Shown piece by piece: positions 13,100-28,000 of a stretch of 64,000 bases of DNA. The position numbers and the translations under genes are program-made. Every line of letters starts with the position of its first letter. Position 1 is the stretch's first letter. Location of the stretch: NCBI GenBank assembly GCA_013400115.1, contig VXBP01004020.1, positions 165,097-229,096 on the forward strand. Direction: 5' to 3'. Origin of the DNA: Rhinopomastus cyanomelas (lineage: Eukaryota; Chordata; Aves; Bucerotiformes; Rhinopomastidae). The notes beneath the pieces were generated by a model that saw nothing but the letters and a program-made list of their open reading frames with translations, was not told where the DNA came from and did not search any database.

Positions 13100-16000
13100 G
13101 CTGAATTTTTTTATCTTCAAAGAAGTTGATGTTTATAAAGTTACTGCAGTTTTTAGAGTATATTCATGAAAAAGGAAAATAAAAGCAAAACATGGAGAGC
13201 AGAGCATATACTTTCCTAACATTTGCATCTTCTTGCATCTTTGTATGCTTGGCATGTAACCTTGTCCCATTCAGAGCGTCACTCTGAACAGAGCAGAGCT
13301 CCTTTCGGCTGCTGCTTTGTTGCAGTCTACTAGTTCCTCTTGCATTGAGCTGCAAAACCAGCTGCTTTTGCTTTTCATACCTATTTTTACCATCTCTAAT
13401 TTGCTATTAAGATGTTAACTTCTGCCTCCAGTTAGCCTAGCATGTCTCTATACTGTGACTACAATATGAGGACAAGCAAGCACTTCTGTGCTTTCTCTTG
13501 TGCTCCCCTTTCACACTTGGGAAATGGTCTCTGTAAACAGCTGCAGCGCTGCCTTATTATCCTCTTTAAAAGCTCTGGCTCCTTGTGTTCCTTATAAAAG
13601 GCCTTGACAAACTTGCAGTCCATGTGTACTGAGACTGCTGTTCACTGCGACACTCAGTATCGCTCACCCTTTTTTTGTGTGTCTGTCTATTTGGCTTGTC
13701 CCTGTCCTGTAACTGTAAACTGGAGAACAGAAACAGGGTCTTTGTTTTATTTGTGCAGAAAGTGGCTCTGCTCCAGAGGTGTGTCTGAGGTTGCACTGTA
13801 CTGCAGTAGTACAGACATGGTATAGAAAGCTGCATCTGAAGTAGGGGGAGGGAATAATCAAATTTACTGTGATAAGTTTTATGCATTTTTAAGGATTGTT
13901 TTTGGTGGGGTTTTCCATGTCTTTTTGAGGGTGGGTGAGGTATATGTTAATCCTCCGGCAGGTTACTGGTATGGGAATGTGCAAAAATGTGCAGTATAGG
14001 GGAAATTTTCTTCACATTTTGGGGAATGCTCCTCATGACCAGAGGAAAGTTCTCTTCTCAGCTGCTGCAGGCTATTAAGAATGAGCTAGTTCACAACAGC
14101 TCTTGTTGAGAGATTTGTTTATTCCTGCGACTCGACTGGATGTGTTTATGGCAAAACCTCATGTTTCTGGAGGCTTTTATCTTTTCAGGCACCATTTTAG
14201 AAGTGGAATGACACACGACAGGATGTGTGGTTGTAGACACTTGTTCACACTTCAGAGGCTGTGCATACCTTTTTGACCATGAACAATCCTGTACTATTCT
14301 CTCGTCATTCATGTGGTCAAATAAAACATCGAGGAATACATAGTTAATTTCTCCTTTTTATGCCCAGTACACACACAGAATGCTTATTGATATTCCACTT
14401 TCTGCTGACTCTTACAATCCTCAAACCAGTTACTGGAGGTGAGGAGATTAAGATGAGGGCATATGGCCAAAAAGTCTTGATGTTTTGGTTCTTGAATTTC
14501 ATTTGCAATTTGCAGTTTGATAAAATTATAGTCATTCAATTTTTTGCCTTTGTATTTTTATAATTCTCCTAAATTACCTACATGCACTATTTGTGTTAGG
14601 AGTTCTTTTGTAGTGTTTTGAATGGCCCTGCTTTGAGTGGATGATTAGATCAGATCTCATGTAATGGCTCCTTTTAATAAATTATTCTGTAATTCTTGAT
14701 GAGCTTGATATTGGGAATCTCATGCAGTAACCCCATTTGTAGTGATGTTTGGTTTTAGTTTTTATATTCCTTGTGAAGGCTGCCAAAGAGAAAATAAAGA
14801 GCAGTTTCTCTGTTGTCAGCAGGCTTTTTCTTTTTTTTTCAGTATTGGCTAATTTGAGCTGTTCAAATACAGGAGTTTGAAATTTTTCAAGCAAAACATT
14901 CAAAACATGGAATAATAAACAAACCTTTCTATTTTACTACTTGTTAGTGTCCTGAGTCTGTGCTTTGTAACCAGAAGTTGTTGCTTTAATTACTAGGATG
15001 TCTGTTTTACTAATGTTGTTTTACTATCACAGTATCACACTAATGTTGCTACGTAGCTGTGAAACTGCTGGGAGTTTTGTTTCTGTCAACTAGTTGGTTG
15101 GCTGTTGTTACTGTGAGACTCATTGTCAGGAAGAAGAAATGTTTCTAAGTTCATCTCAGGCAGAGATAACAGACACTATCATAGTTGTCTGCTGTCATTG
15201 TAGAATTAAGTTGGAAAAGACTTTTCAAGATCAAGACCATTAACCCAGCTGTCCTGAGCCCACTACTAAATCGTGTCCCTAAGATCCAGTTCTAATTGCT
15301 TTTAAATACATTCAGGGTTGTTGATTCAATCCTCTCCTTAGGCAGCTTGTTCTGAGGCATGATTACCCTTTTAATGGAGAAGTTTTTCCTAATGTCCAAC
15401 CTAAACTTTCCCTGGTGCAACTTGAGGCCACTTCCTCTTGTCCTGTTGCTTGTTACTTGTGAGAAGAGACCAAAACTCACTGTCTCTCTACAACCTTCTT
15501 TGAGATGGTTGCAGATAAACTGTAAGGTCTCCCCTCAGCCGCCTCTTTAGATTGAGCAACCTCAGCTCCCTCCAAGACTTTTCACCAACTCTGTTGCCCT
15601 TCTTTGGACCTGCTGCAGCACCTCAATGTCCTTTTTGTATTGAGGTGCCCAAAACTGATCCCAGTATTCAAGTTGTGGGCTCATGGATGCCCGAGTACAG
15701 GGGCACAACCACTTCTCTACTCCTGCTGGCTGTTTCTGATACAAGCCAGGATGCTGTTGACTGTGGCCACCTGAGCACACTGCTGGCTCATGCTTATTCC
15801 TTCAGCTTTCTGTAGCACTTGTGTAAAAGAATGGGGAGAATCAGAGTAGTAGAATCTGTGGTGGAGCTCTGTTCTTTCTGGTTCTCTTCAAGCATGGTTT
15901 CTGTGTCACTGATGGAAACGGAATTTATAAGCCTTGATGGGCAGAGGTGGTGTACTTTAGGAGGTGTGGTTTTTTTCAGTGTTGGCTGTTCAGTGGTAGC

Positions 16001-19000
16001 TTTTATAAAGGAGGTGCCTGGGCCATCATAAGGTTTAGTTTATCAGCAGAAATTGACAGGATAGTCTGCTGGTAGCTGAGCAGGCCAGATCTGGTGCCTT
16101 CAGCTAACGCCAACTCAAATTTCTCCCTTTGTGCCAATCAGTACAGTGAGAGTGTCCTTCAGCAAGGCCTATTCAAGAGGGTTTAAATAGTGGTCTGACA
16201 TCCTTTGGCTATTATGATGAGCAGCTGGGCTTTGGAGTCAGATTCATTAAAGTAGGTTATCCATAGGTTGATGGATCTCTGATGCTTGTTCCAGGGTGAT
16301 AGGCACCTCAGTTGACATTAAATGCTCCTTTGTGAATGCCCTGAAGTGATAGAAACTTATTTCACAACTGGTGCTCAGCACAGCTGCAACTGGGGTCCCA
16401 AAGGACAGAGCAAATTTTGGACATTTCACATAGAAAAGAGAGACTTTGAGGGCAGGGTTGAAGTCTGTCTCAACCAGAAATAGGAAACCTTGACCAGTCT
16501 CCAGCCTCTGGAATTTGTTTTATCTGAGACAGGACTGTTGTGTGAAGTCTGGAGCCAAGGTTCCCATATGAAACTACATCAGATCTGTGTTTACATCTGT
16601 CCAAAATGAGATAGCTCCTAGTAACAAATTTAAAAAATCCCTTCAGAGCTGTTTTATAACTGAAAATGACCATAACAGGTTGAATCTTGAAGGATAAATA
16701 CCAGCTTCTTATTAAAACTTTCAGTAATTAAATTGTGCTTATCGCCTGCCATGAATTTTTTAATTTAATTTTTTCTACTTTGAAAACTTAATGCATCTTC
16801 CTTTGTACTCACAGTACCTGGATAGTGCTGACTACTCTGGAAATTGTTTTCTTTGTTCGGACTTGGACTTCTGCATGCGAACGATTCTTGTATGTCATAC
16901 GCTTTTCCATTTTTGCTGATCTGAAAGGCACAGGCATTTTGTGCTCCTTGTTACCCAGCGGAAGTAGGTAGGTTGGTCTAACTAAAGGCAGAGTGTCTGA
17001 ACACTGAAAAGATGGTTGGGTTTTGTTAGAGAACTGGCCTGGAACTGAGAATCGAAGTCAGTCCTCCTCTACTCTGCCGTAAACTTCCTCCTGTATGATC
17101 ATCTCAGATAAGGTTATTTTTATCTCTCTGTGCCCCAGTTCCCTCTCTGTAAAATGGTGATAACAGCACTTCCCTACTTCACAGGGATGTTGTGAGGACA
17201 AGTGCAGCTCAGGCTGTGGGACTCTTGGATACTTGATAACTGGGAGCACAGATGGAAGAAGAGAAACATTCTGCATGAAATCTTTCTATTCTTTAAGCCC
17301 AGTGGTAGATTATAGCGCTGATATGCTGGTAACAGAGCCCTGGAATAGACTCTCCAGAGAGGTTGTGGGGTGTCTTTCCCTGAAGACATTCAAAACCTGC
17401 CTGGATGTGATCGTGTGCAGCCTTTTTTAGGTGATCCTCCTCTGGCAGAGGGGTTGGACCAGATGATCTCCAGAGGTCCCTTCCAACCCCTAGCAGAGAA
17501 TCTGTTTCTCTGACTCTATGAGAGTGTGGCTTCCACTGAAATCATGGCATGACTGGTGCCATGACTTTTCTCCTAATGTTTCCTTACTCACTACTCCCTG
17601 CATACCAGCAAAGCACTTAATGTCCTTGATAAGCTATTGTTTGCATCCTTGGCTGCAGGCTCTTAGAGCCCAAGAGCCTGAGTTAGACTCCTTACTCGGT
17701 GTTTGCCAGCTTGGGCTGCTCACTGCAACTGAATGGAGTACTTCTGGCAACAGCCACCCAGTGCATTTCACACACTCACTCGACACTGGAAGGAGTTAAA
17801 AATATGTTTGAATGGATTTTCACTTGTAAAATTCAAACAACTGTAGCAGTTACTCAGAGCGCGCTGCAGACTGCAGCCTGACCAGAAGAAAGCAAATTGT
17901 CCTTGACATAACTGGTTAAATTTCATAGAAACCACATCCTTTTTGTTGCCACTGACAACATAACATTCCTTAACGTTTAATTTCAAGCAACACTTTTTTA
18001 CGCAGTTGTATATGCAAACATACTTTCATGGAAAAATTTCTGTCCAAAGACACTACAGAAGACTGCAGAAGTCTTTCTGTTTTAATGTGGACTTTGTAGT
18101 GTTTGTTTATATATGTAGCACAAGCAGGTAAGTGATGGGAAGTCTATTTGCTTAACGTTTACATTGTCACATGTCCAAAGGGAAGGCTGTGGTGAGTTGA
18201 ATAGTTGCTCAATAAAATCTCACTCCTGGAAGATCAAGTTTGCTTTTTGGGGAGCTTTTTAGACCAGAAGATAGGAGTATACCTCATATATTGCTTGCTT
18301 CTTGAAACATGTGGCTCATGTCACCTTCCTTATTCACCTGTTTTGATAAATTCTATATTTAGTTGTTTCTGCCCCCCGACTTGAACAGGACAAAAATAAC
18401 TTCAGTGTAATCCATCCTCTCTGTCCTTTCCTCTCCACCCTTTCCCTCCCCTTTCCTTTCCTGCTGCTAGGTTTAGGGCATTCATTTGTTTGGGAAGTGG
18501 TGTATTTTTTGTTTGTTTTGCTTTGTCTCCTTACCAATAGGGTTGGGGGATGGGAGAAAACATTTAAAGTTGTTGTGAAGAGTATGCAAACTGTCAGAAA
18601 CACTTCCTCCTCTGTTGTAACATTTGCTGATGGGTCAGAGTGTGTGCAGAGTGCGTGGAGGGAGGTGGAGCAAGGTTGGGAAATGACTTGCATGTGGCAT
18701 ACATCTGTCTGACAAAAAGCCAACCGTGCCAGGGGATAAATGGACAAACAAATAGTGTTTCAATCCTGAACTCGGAGGTTTGCGCAGGAGCAGCTCTTCA
18801 GATAAGTTTACAATGGACCTTGACTCTTGTTGTGCAAACAGGTAGTAGCTAGCACAGAGGAGGGCTGTCCTCTGAATCCCTGATTGGGAGGGACACATGG
18901 TCTGGGCTTTGCATAACTTGCCCGTGTCCCACAATGTAGATAGATAGATATATACAAAATAAAAATAATATCATGAAGTCTGTCACAAATCAACAGTGAC

Positions 19001-22000
19001 CAAAACCCCTGAAGTATTTGAGTACCTGCCCTCTTGACCTCAGCATAAATTAAGCACAAAATGAGTTAAATGCTTTCATTAATGTAGCTGTGGATGTTGA
19101 CTGATTTTATTTGCAAACAGGGTAAAGAATGTCCACTGAACTTATTGAAACGTTCACTGCCTATGTTATCTGAAATATTATTGTCTTCCACTAAAAAGCT
19201 GATGGGGATTTGAGGAAAACTGTATTGTTTTGGTGAAACTGCTTTGGGATACAGCCTGCCAAGTTCTGGTATCTTGAGCGGAGTGTTGGGTATTTTGTTG
19301 TTCCTGACAGACACATTGTTGGGAGATGTAAGAGGAGTGTTTGTTCACACGAAAAAAATAACTTTTTGCAACTTCAGCAAGTTTTAGGTTGTGTTAAAGG
19401 GGTGATGAGAAGCCAAAAGGTTGAGGGAAAACCTGTGAATTGATGCCTTACAGAATTCAATTTCTTTCTTGAAATTTTTCATTCTGTATCTGCTTTTCAA
19501 AAGAAAGTCAGAATATTTTTTTGCTTTCCTTATTTTTTCTTTCATAGAATTACTGCAGGAGAGGAGGAATAATTGATTGGTTTTGAAAACTAGTCACAAT
19601 CTTAAAGATTAAAATTATCTTCCTCCTCTTTGGCCTGTGAGCCGATGCAAGCCCAAGCCCTATGGCAGTGTCAGGGTGGCAGTGCTGCCCCGTTTTGACT
19701 TGCAGCACCCTGGATGACACAGATAGGAAAGACATCTAACACCCGATCATGTAAAGTCTTCCATGAGGTGAAGTGTGTTGGCAGTCTGTGGAAGCACTAA
19801 CAAAACCTGGCTTTCACCAGAGCACAGAATTGCAGTTTGAACCCCTAGGCTGTGAATTTGTAACCAGACTGGAACAAGTTGCCCAGAGAAGTTGTGGAGT
19901 CTCCTTTCCTGGAGCCATTCAAACTGTGCCTCAATGTGTTCCTGTGTGATCTTCTCCGAGGAATTCTGCTCTAGCTGAGTGTTGGACTAGATGATCATAG
20001 AATCATAGGGTTGTAATGGACCTCCAAAGGTCATCTAGTCCAAGCCCCCTGCAACAAGCAGAGACACCTCTAACTAGAACAGGTTGCTCAGAGCCCTGTC
20101 CAGCCTAACTAATCTTGAACGGCTCCAGGGATGGGGCCTCCATCACATCTCTAGGCAACCTGTGCCAGTGATCCACCATCCTCATATTAAATAACTTTTT
20201 CCTGATGTCTAACCTAAATCTTCCCTTTTGCAGCTTAAAGCCATTCTTCCTTGTTCTGTTGTTCCATGCCCTTCTGAACAGTTCTTCCCCAGCCACCTTA
20301 TTAGACCCCTTTCAGGGACTGGAAGGTTGCTATGAAGTTCTCCATGATCCTTTTCCTCTTCAGGCTGAACAGCCCCAGCCTGTCCTCCTAACAGAGGTGT
20401 TGCAGCCTTTTGGTCATGCTAATGGCCTCTTCTGGACCTGCTCCAACAGGTCCTAATACTTCTTGTGCTGAGGGCTTCAGAGCTGGATGCAGGATTCCAG
20501 ACAAGGTCTCACCAGGGCAGAGTAGAGAGAAAATTGCCCCTCTCAATCTGCTGGCCACAGTTCTTCTGATGCAGCCCAGGATGTAGTTGGCCTTCTGGGC
20601 AGCAATTACACATTGGCGGGTCATAGCCAGCTTTTCATCCACTGCTACTCCCAGGAATTTCTCTAGAGGTTCCTTCCAATCACTACTATTCTGTGATTCT
20701 GTGACTCTTTATGGGAGCCTGACTTGGTGCCTCATCTCTGTGGAGCAGCATCCAGTTGCCTTGGCCCCTATGCTCTGTCATGCTTTTAAAGCAAAGGGTA
20801 TTTTAGTTTTTAGGAACATTAATTCCTAGCTTAAGAAGCACAAATATGCACCTGAAGGGTGTTTTAAAATGAGAGTGAGCTTCTAACACTTCTAGGCGTA
20901 GTGTAATCGGGCCCCAAATTGAGAGTGAGCGTCTCATACTTCTAGGCGTAGTGTAATCCTGTTAGTGGTCTGAGTTGCTGTGATGGTCCCGGTCAGGCCA
21001 AGCTGCCTCACAGGCATCTGCTTCTCTGCCTATCAACTCAAGTCAAAAACTGTAATTTTCACTGTAATGATGGATTATGCTTGTCACGGTTTACAGCGTT
21101 TTGTGTGTTTAATAAAAGAAAACAGATTCTAATGCTTATTATTTCTGAAGTCCAATACATCTGAACTAAAGCTCAGTATATGCAAGACAAACTATGCTTT
21201 AATTTTACAATTGTCTGATGGGACTTTGCGATTTATTTGTTGTTACTTCCTTAATGATGTTGCAGTCAGAGGCACTGTTTTGCTAAATGTTGTGTAAAAA
21301 GTAAATTGTAGCACAGCAGATGTTGGTATTTGGATGGATGTCGGTGCAATGGGGGGACAGCAACAGTCATCTCTGTCAGCTGTCTTCAGGCTCGGCAGGC
21401 CTGCTGTGTGGTTACTTTGGTGTGTAAAAACAGCTCGTTTTGCAACTGGGAAGTTTGGCATTACATTTGGCATGTAGCCACGTAGCTGGGTTAACACAAG
21501 TGTTTATCCAGCGATTTTTCTCAAAATTGGTAACTCAGAGGAAATATTTATTAAGCTTCAGCACAAAGGAAGGAGGGAAATAAAGCTGGCTCCCTTTCTT
21601 TTTAAAAGGCATTGATGTTTGTAATGTTAAATCCCATTTTAAAAATTACCTTTATTTCCCTCTACCCCGTCTGTCCTTTATTGTTTCATCATCGACGTTT
21701 CTGCAGCTTACTGGTTGCAGTTTCCTTTTTAGAGGTTAAAACAGGGAAGCATACCTAATGAAGTCCAAGTTGTGTATAGTGCCATAACTACCTTTCTTTC
21801 CGTCCTGTGTTCTGTCATAAATTAGGTGCAAGAATTGAGGACTGCAAACAAAGCTATTTCATTATCACCCCTCCAACCCCTCCCATTTGGTGGAAATTCC
21901 AATTGCAACATGGAACGGGAGCCCCAGTCTGTAGAGCAGTTAATTTTTGTAGGATACGTTACTGTAAATTTTACCTTTGTGTGAAGTATGAGAATCCTTG

Positions 22001-25000
22001 CAGACTGTAAACAATTTTTTAGTAGAACTTCTCTCAGTATCAGAGATATTTCTTTATCAATTAGTACTTTGGACAGCATTTTTAGTTAAGGAGGAGCAGT
22101 AGTTTCATAAAGCAGCAGCAGTTTCTGTCAGATTTTGTAGGTGAAATTTGGTACCTGTTGATTTAATGTTAATTGGGAAACTTAATCATAATGGAGATAC
22201 TTAGTTTAAATTAACTTTTCTAATCCATTTTAATCTCATACTGCCCCTGCTATTAAATAACTAAATGTCTTCATTGCGTAAAGGACTCACATTTCTTTTG
22301 GAAAGGGGAAGATGATTACACTAGGAAATTCAGCGTCTCTGCTCAGGGCAAGAAAACTGTGTGTAAAAATACTCTCCAATTGATGACTGTGACCCAGTGG
22401 TGGTCTTGTGCTTAGGTAATCTTGTAGTTGAACTGCAATTTTATCACCAAATAAAATGTTGGGATGGTAATTTTCAAATAGACCCTTTGTTCTCTTTTTT
22501 TAAAGGACAGGGAGTTACCTGTGCCTTCCAATTTCTGTATCCAAGGGTGGCTTTGTTTAGAAAAACGTAATTTGTAGGAAGGTGTGCCTGCCACAAAAAT
22601 TCATTTTGTGTGCTGTGGATAAATGAGAATAGCACATTAGCCACTGCGAGAGTGTGGTGACTGCTTTTTGGAAACATATTTTGTCTCTTGGCTTGATACT
22701 GAAACTGTAGTTCTCAAGTTAAAATGGTTTTCTCACAGTGTGGAGGGGGAGGGGGAAATAAATGCATGAAAATGTTAATTTCGGAATGATCTAAACATTC
22801 TAGCTTCCCCAGAGCAGCGTGTGGCCTGAGTCTTTGTGGCCAGCCTGCCTTTTGGAAAGTTTCACTGAGAGCATTGGCCCTGCCTGTGAAGGAGCAGGGT
22901 CAGTGCAGAGATATGTGCTCTCTGCCAGAGTTAGCTCAGGTTCAACGTGCGTGTATACACGTGCATTTAAAGGATGTAGCTTTGCTATTTAAACTTGCTC
23001 ACATTTGGCTGTGTTTCAGAAAGTAGATACTGAATGAGGTGCCATGAGCTGGGCACAGCCTGCTCTTCCTGCTGCCTGTTGGTGTTGGGACAGGACCAAA
23101 ACAGGTACTGATCACTACAGGCACAACTGGCGTGGCCTTAGGTGAGGGTCAGGCTGCCACATCTTTCTGCCCTACCCTGCCCAGGCACTCAGTTTCACAA
23201 CACCATCTCATCAGAGACCCAGCACTGGGGACACCCTGGCTTGTCCTTTTGTCAGCATCCCCCACTCCAGTGCAGTGGGTTCCAGACAGTATTGTGTCAA
23301 TTTTGGCTAAAGTCTACCTCACTATTCCCCCTCCACATGGGTCCTCTGTTCTCCCCCTTTTTCCTCCTGCTCCCCTCCTGCCTTGCTGGCAGTAGCAGCA
23401 GATTTTCAGGGTGGCCTTGATAGGGGTGGCAGAGCTGCTTCTGGCAGCTGCCACCTGAGCTAATGGCATCAGATCAGGGAACCGGTGGAAGCAAATGCTG
23501 TAACCAGAGCATGCACTGAGCACTGAACAAAAGCAGAGTTTGCATACAGGGTTTTCTGTACGTGTGCATGTACCTTCCTTCGTAAGGGCTCCTGTGGCCT
23601 CAGATGACCTTCAGGTTCGTAATTACCCCAGGTGACCTGTAGGTTTCTTAATCTCTCTCTCTCTTTTTTTTAATTTTAATTTTTAAATATTTCATGACCA
23701 AGACAGAACAAAAAAACCCCAACATTCCTCATATGAATTTAATGGTTAATTTATGGTTTTACGGTGTTTTCATGCTTAAAGTGGTAGAATCTCTGGGACA
23801 GCTGCTGTAGTTGTTGCAAGTTCTCCTACAAACCTGAGAGGTAGCTGTAACTAACCTGGCTAGGCTTTTTGCTTTGCTTCTGTTCTTTGAGGACATGGTA
23901 GTAAGAGCGGGAAGATGAATTGCACAGAGCAAACTGTGGTCAGTTATGGGTCTGGGCTTTTAGGATTCAGGTAGTGGAGGGGATATGCATGGTGAGAAGC
24001 ATGGTACACTGTGCTTGAAAAATGAAGTGTGGAGGAAAAGTGGGGCTGACGTAGCAGTCCCCAATCTCTAAAAACCTCATAGGACAAGAGCCAGATTTGA
24101 TGTTCACAGAAACTGATGTGATTTTAGGGCTGACTGGTTATAGAGAGTAATGTTTGGTTTTTCCCGTGGACATATGAGCAGTTATCAAAAAGAGGAGACG
24201 TCTTCCATGTTTTTTCCAAAAACAATACATGACACTATATCGTGGGAAGTGTAATTTAAGCTCCTATCTGATTTTAGCTTCAGTGTGGTGTACACTTTTC
24301 ACTTTTTTACACTTAAAAAAACTCCAGATGACTTTTAACATGCCGAGATGCTGTTGCAAGACAAAAGTCAATTCATGGTAACAGTGTCAAGGTTAGTGGG
24401 TCTTTGTGCAGGTAAGTCTTGTATTTCATTCTTCCTTGTGTAAGAAATAGACCTCTTATGTGACTAGAATGCATCTTTCTTGGAGCTTGGAGCTATTAGG
24501 GAGAGCAATGATGAGCTTGCAGTAATAGATTACTTTGGGGTTCAAAAAACAGTAGTGACTATATGCAAATGTTTTTAGTGGTACACACATTCATACTATA
24601 CGTACGTTGTGGTGTCTCTGAAATGCAACGGGAATTTTGCTGTTGTGATTATATTGAGATTCAACATTTTTACTGCATATTGTAAAAATAAATGCATTTT
24701 GATAGTGTGAATGTCACAGAAGTGAGTCGAGCTGAGTCTGTCAACCTGCTGAGGTAGTAGTGTGGATTGCACTCCACTTTACGGTGACAAAAATCCTTGG
24801 CAGAGTTTCTTACACCTGCATTACTCGGCTAAGCTTAGCACCAGAGCTGTGGTCCCTCTTTGCTCTCCCGTTACTCAGTGGTGAAGTTGCTTTAATAAAT
24901 TCACAGTATGCAATTAAGTTACTTTACAAAATTCCTCTGAACTGAGGCAGGCACTCCTGTTATCTGGAGAAGACTTTTATGGCTGAGTCTGGGATAGTGA

Positions 25001-28000
25001 CTCAGTGAAAGTTATCTGTGGAATACTAAATTTGGAGGCGTAACCAGGAGGTTGCCATGATAACAAATATTGGAACTTGCTTTCTGGGAAGTGCTTGTAG
25101 TTTTTCCATTGATGGACATTAAATGGCTCAAGATAAATGAAACTTCTTATTAGAACAACCACAGTCTCCGTGTACTCTTCCAGGGTTTTGCAGCCTTACT
25201 AGTGACAAAATGAAGAAGGAAAATCCAGATTAGCCGCAGCACATCCCTTTTTTATTTTTGTCTAATGTTGCTTCTTATTTTTGCCATTGAATTATTTGCT
25301 TAAGTCGGCTTTCATGCATCTTTTTATAAAATATTTACCCAGTAACTGTTTGCACAAACATGCTTAAAATTCCGCATTGATTTTTTTTTTTTGTGGCACT
25401 TCTAAGAAATTTCCGGATGCACAGCATGATCATGCAGTTACTGGTAGAGCTTTTATTGTAAGTGGTCTAAAACATCTCTGCATATTTATGTTGAAAATTA
25501 GGACTCAAACACAGAAGCTAAAGAATAACAATACATTTCTTACCCTCCATAAATTGCTTATTTATAAAAGTCTGTGTTCTGCAGCTTAGTTTTTCCAAAC
25601 AGAGCTTGTTTTTACTTCCTGCTTCCAACCTCCTGTGAAGTAGGTCCATATCATGTTTTAGGAAAGCCGCTCTTTCCATAAATCTCCACTAATGTTCCAT
25701 CGCCTTTTTTTCAGTTTCTTTGCAATTCCCTGAGGTTTTGATTTGCTTTGTGAGTGACACAATGATCTTGCCTAGAAGAGCGAGCCAGGGATTCACGAGT
25801 CCTCGCTGCAGACGTTTTCTGCGAGGCTGCGTCCTGCTTTTTCTTCTCCTCTTCTCTTGCTTTCCCACATGCACCTACCTCACCAGTTACTGCCAGATCA
25901 TCTCTCAGCTCCACCATCTTTGGGATTTTAATGGGGAGCCTTTGCTGGGTAGTCTCCAGGTTTAAAGTCTGCAAAACAAAAAAAGTGCTCTCCTAATCTT
26001 GTTTGAATGGGGCAGAGTGGGGGAAGGAATCTAAAATCAATATTTAATGAATTAATGATGAACATATCCCTGAACATACTCTATGTGTAGGCAGCCGTAG
26101 CAATACGTGCTAAAACTGCATTTGAACTTTGTCTGATACCTGGAAGAACTCTGTGCTGTGCATGTTTCTTTGCTTTGTCCGCTCTTACACTACCTGCCAG
26201 TCTCCGGACAGGATTTGCTGAAGAACGAAACTGGGTATCTCTCATTCAAATGGGACATGTGTTCAGATAAGTGCAAGAGTCGTGGCTAAGGACACTTATG
26301 CTAAGAGGCAAAGTAATTAAATCAGCTTTTAGATAATATCTAGAAAAGCCCTTCCTTTTTCAAATACGCCACAGTGTGGCATCTTTGGTGTTTTTGCTTT
26401 GCTTTTTTCCCTCCTTTGTATTTTTAGTAGAGATCATGAAATCTTTGGAGGATTAAATCACACCATTTATATAAGTACATGCAGTGTATTTAAGAGCATG
26501 ATTTGCAGAAATACTGATTGTATAACATCAGATTGAGCTCGAGGAATAGTCATGGCTACCTCCTTCCTCTAAGGGAAGATACTTTAAAAGTTGCAGAAGC
26601 TTATTAGCCTAAGTGCCTTTTTAGCTACTTGTGCTGTTTTCCATTACAGTGCCAAGGTAAAAATTACTGGGCGAGAAATAATTGTTCCAAGCATGCTTAA
26701 TTCAGTTTAGTGAATCTGACACCTCTTCTGTCATTTTATTTATTTTTAAAAATGAAAGTTGGGTGCCGGTCAAAAGCAGAAGAATATGAGATGGCACTTT
26801 CTGTTGCAGGAGTATTTTATTTTGCTAAAGTGCTGTAGCTGCTTGAAAGTATATCGGAGAAAAGATTCCTCTAATTGTGTTGGATGCCTCATGGTAATTT
26901 TAAGTCCTTTTGCTCCTGCCATGAGGTAGTGGAGATATGATTCACTCTGAGATTGTTTTTAGTGTATCTTAAGAAATTGCTTTATACTTTTCTGTAATTT
27001 ATGTAGCTATCCTTAAAACTGCTGTTTTTAATGAAACTTCATTTACATCTTCTCCCACTGGAGACAGCTGTAGGTTAGGAGTAGCCTGACTAAGCTGTGC
27101 CAAAGGTAGGAGTAAGGAGTTTTTTACATGCTGATTAATTCCCTTTTGCTCCTCTGGGAATATCTGGTATTGCTTAAATTGATTGCTGTAAGCAAAAAAG
27201 CAACATTTTTGACCTTCTAAACTGAAATTCAGCAAAAAAAAAAAAAAGATAAACCTTGGTCTTTCAGTTTTACATAACCGTACACTTGAAATGCAGCAAT
27301 TAGAAAATACCGAGGTGTCATCTTCTATATTGGTGGTGTTTGGCTGGTGCTCTCAGACCGTTTGACAGATGGAATTAAAGGATGTGGTAGTTCTCCATCC
27401 CTGCAAGGAGAAAGTGTAGGGTGAGAATCAGTTTATCTTTCTCCTTAATCTGACTTCTCATCTCTCCAGTGGCCTGGCTTTGTGAATCAGAGCACCCAGT
27501 CTTTGCCTTCCTTAGTTGTTGTGTAACTAAAGACAAAGATGACTTCCAATGTGCTTATTTTTCTACACATCACACCCATAGAGCTTTCTGGGAAGTGCTA
27601 AGCCAAGGCTGTTTGTGGCTTTTTGTTGTGAGGTGCCAGGTGACCAAGAGTAGCCCTCTCTGGGCTCCCTTTGTCACTTGAAGGCCAGACTGCTCAGCTC
27701 TCCCCATTTGCTCCATCTCCAGCTTCTCTCTTTCTTCCCTCCCCAGATTTCCCCAAGATATGGTAATGAAGCAGGTGCCCTGTGTTGCAGTTTTCTGTGA
27801 GCGTGAGAAACGGCAGCAGGTTTAGAAAAGCTGGCGCTGAGCTGGAGGAGGAGGAGGCATTTCTTCGTAACCTGTTGGCAGTCACGTCAGTCACGGCGGC
27901 GCGGGCTGCCTGCCGCTGCACTACACCATCGTCCAATTGCCCTGGGGAGAAGAAAAAAGGGAGCACATTTGCCGTGCCCTGAATTAGCCTGCTGTGACCG

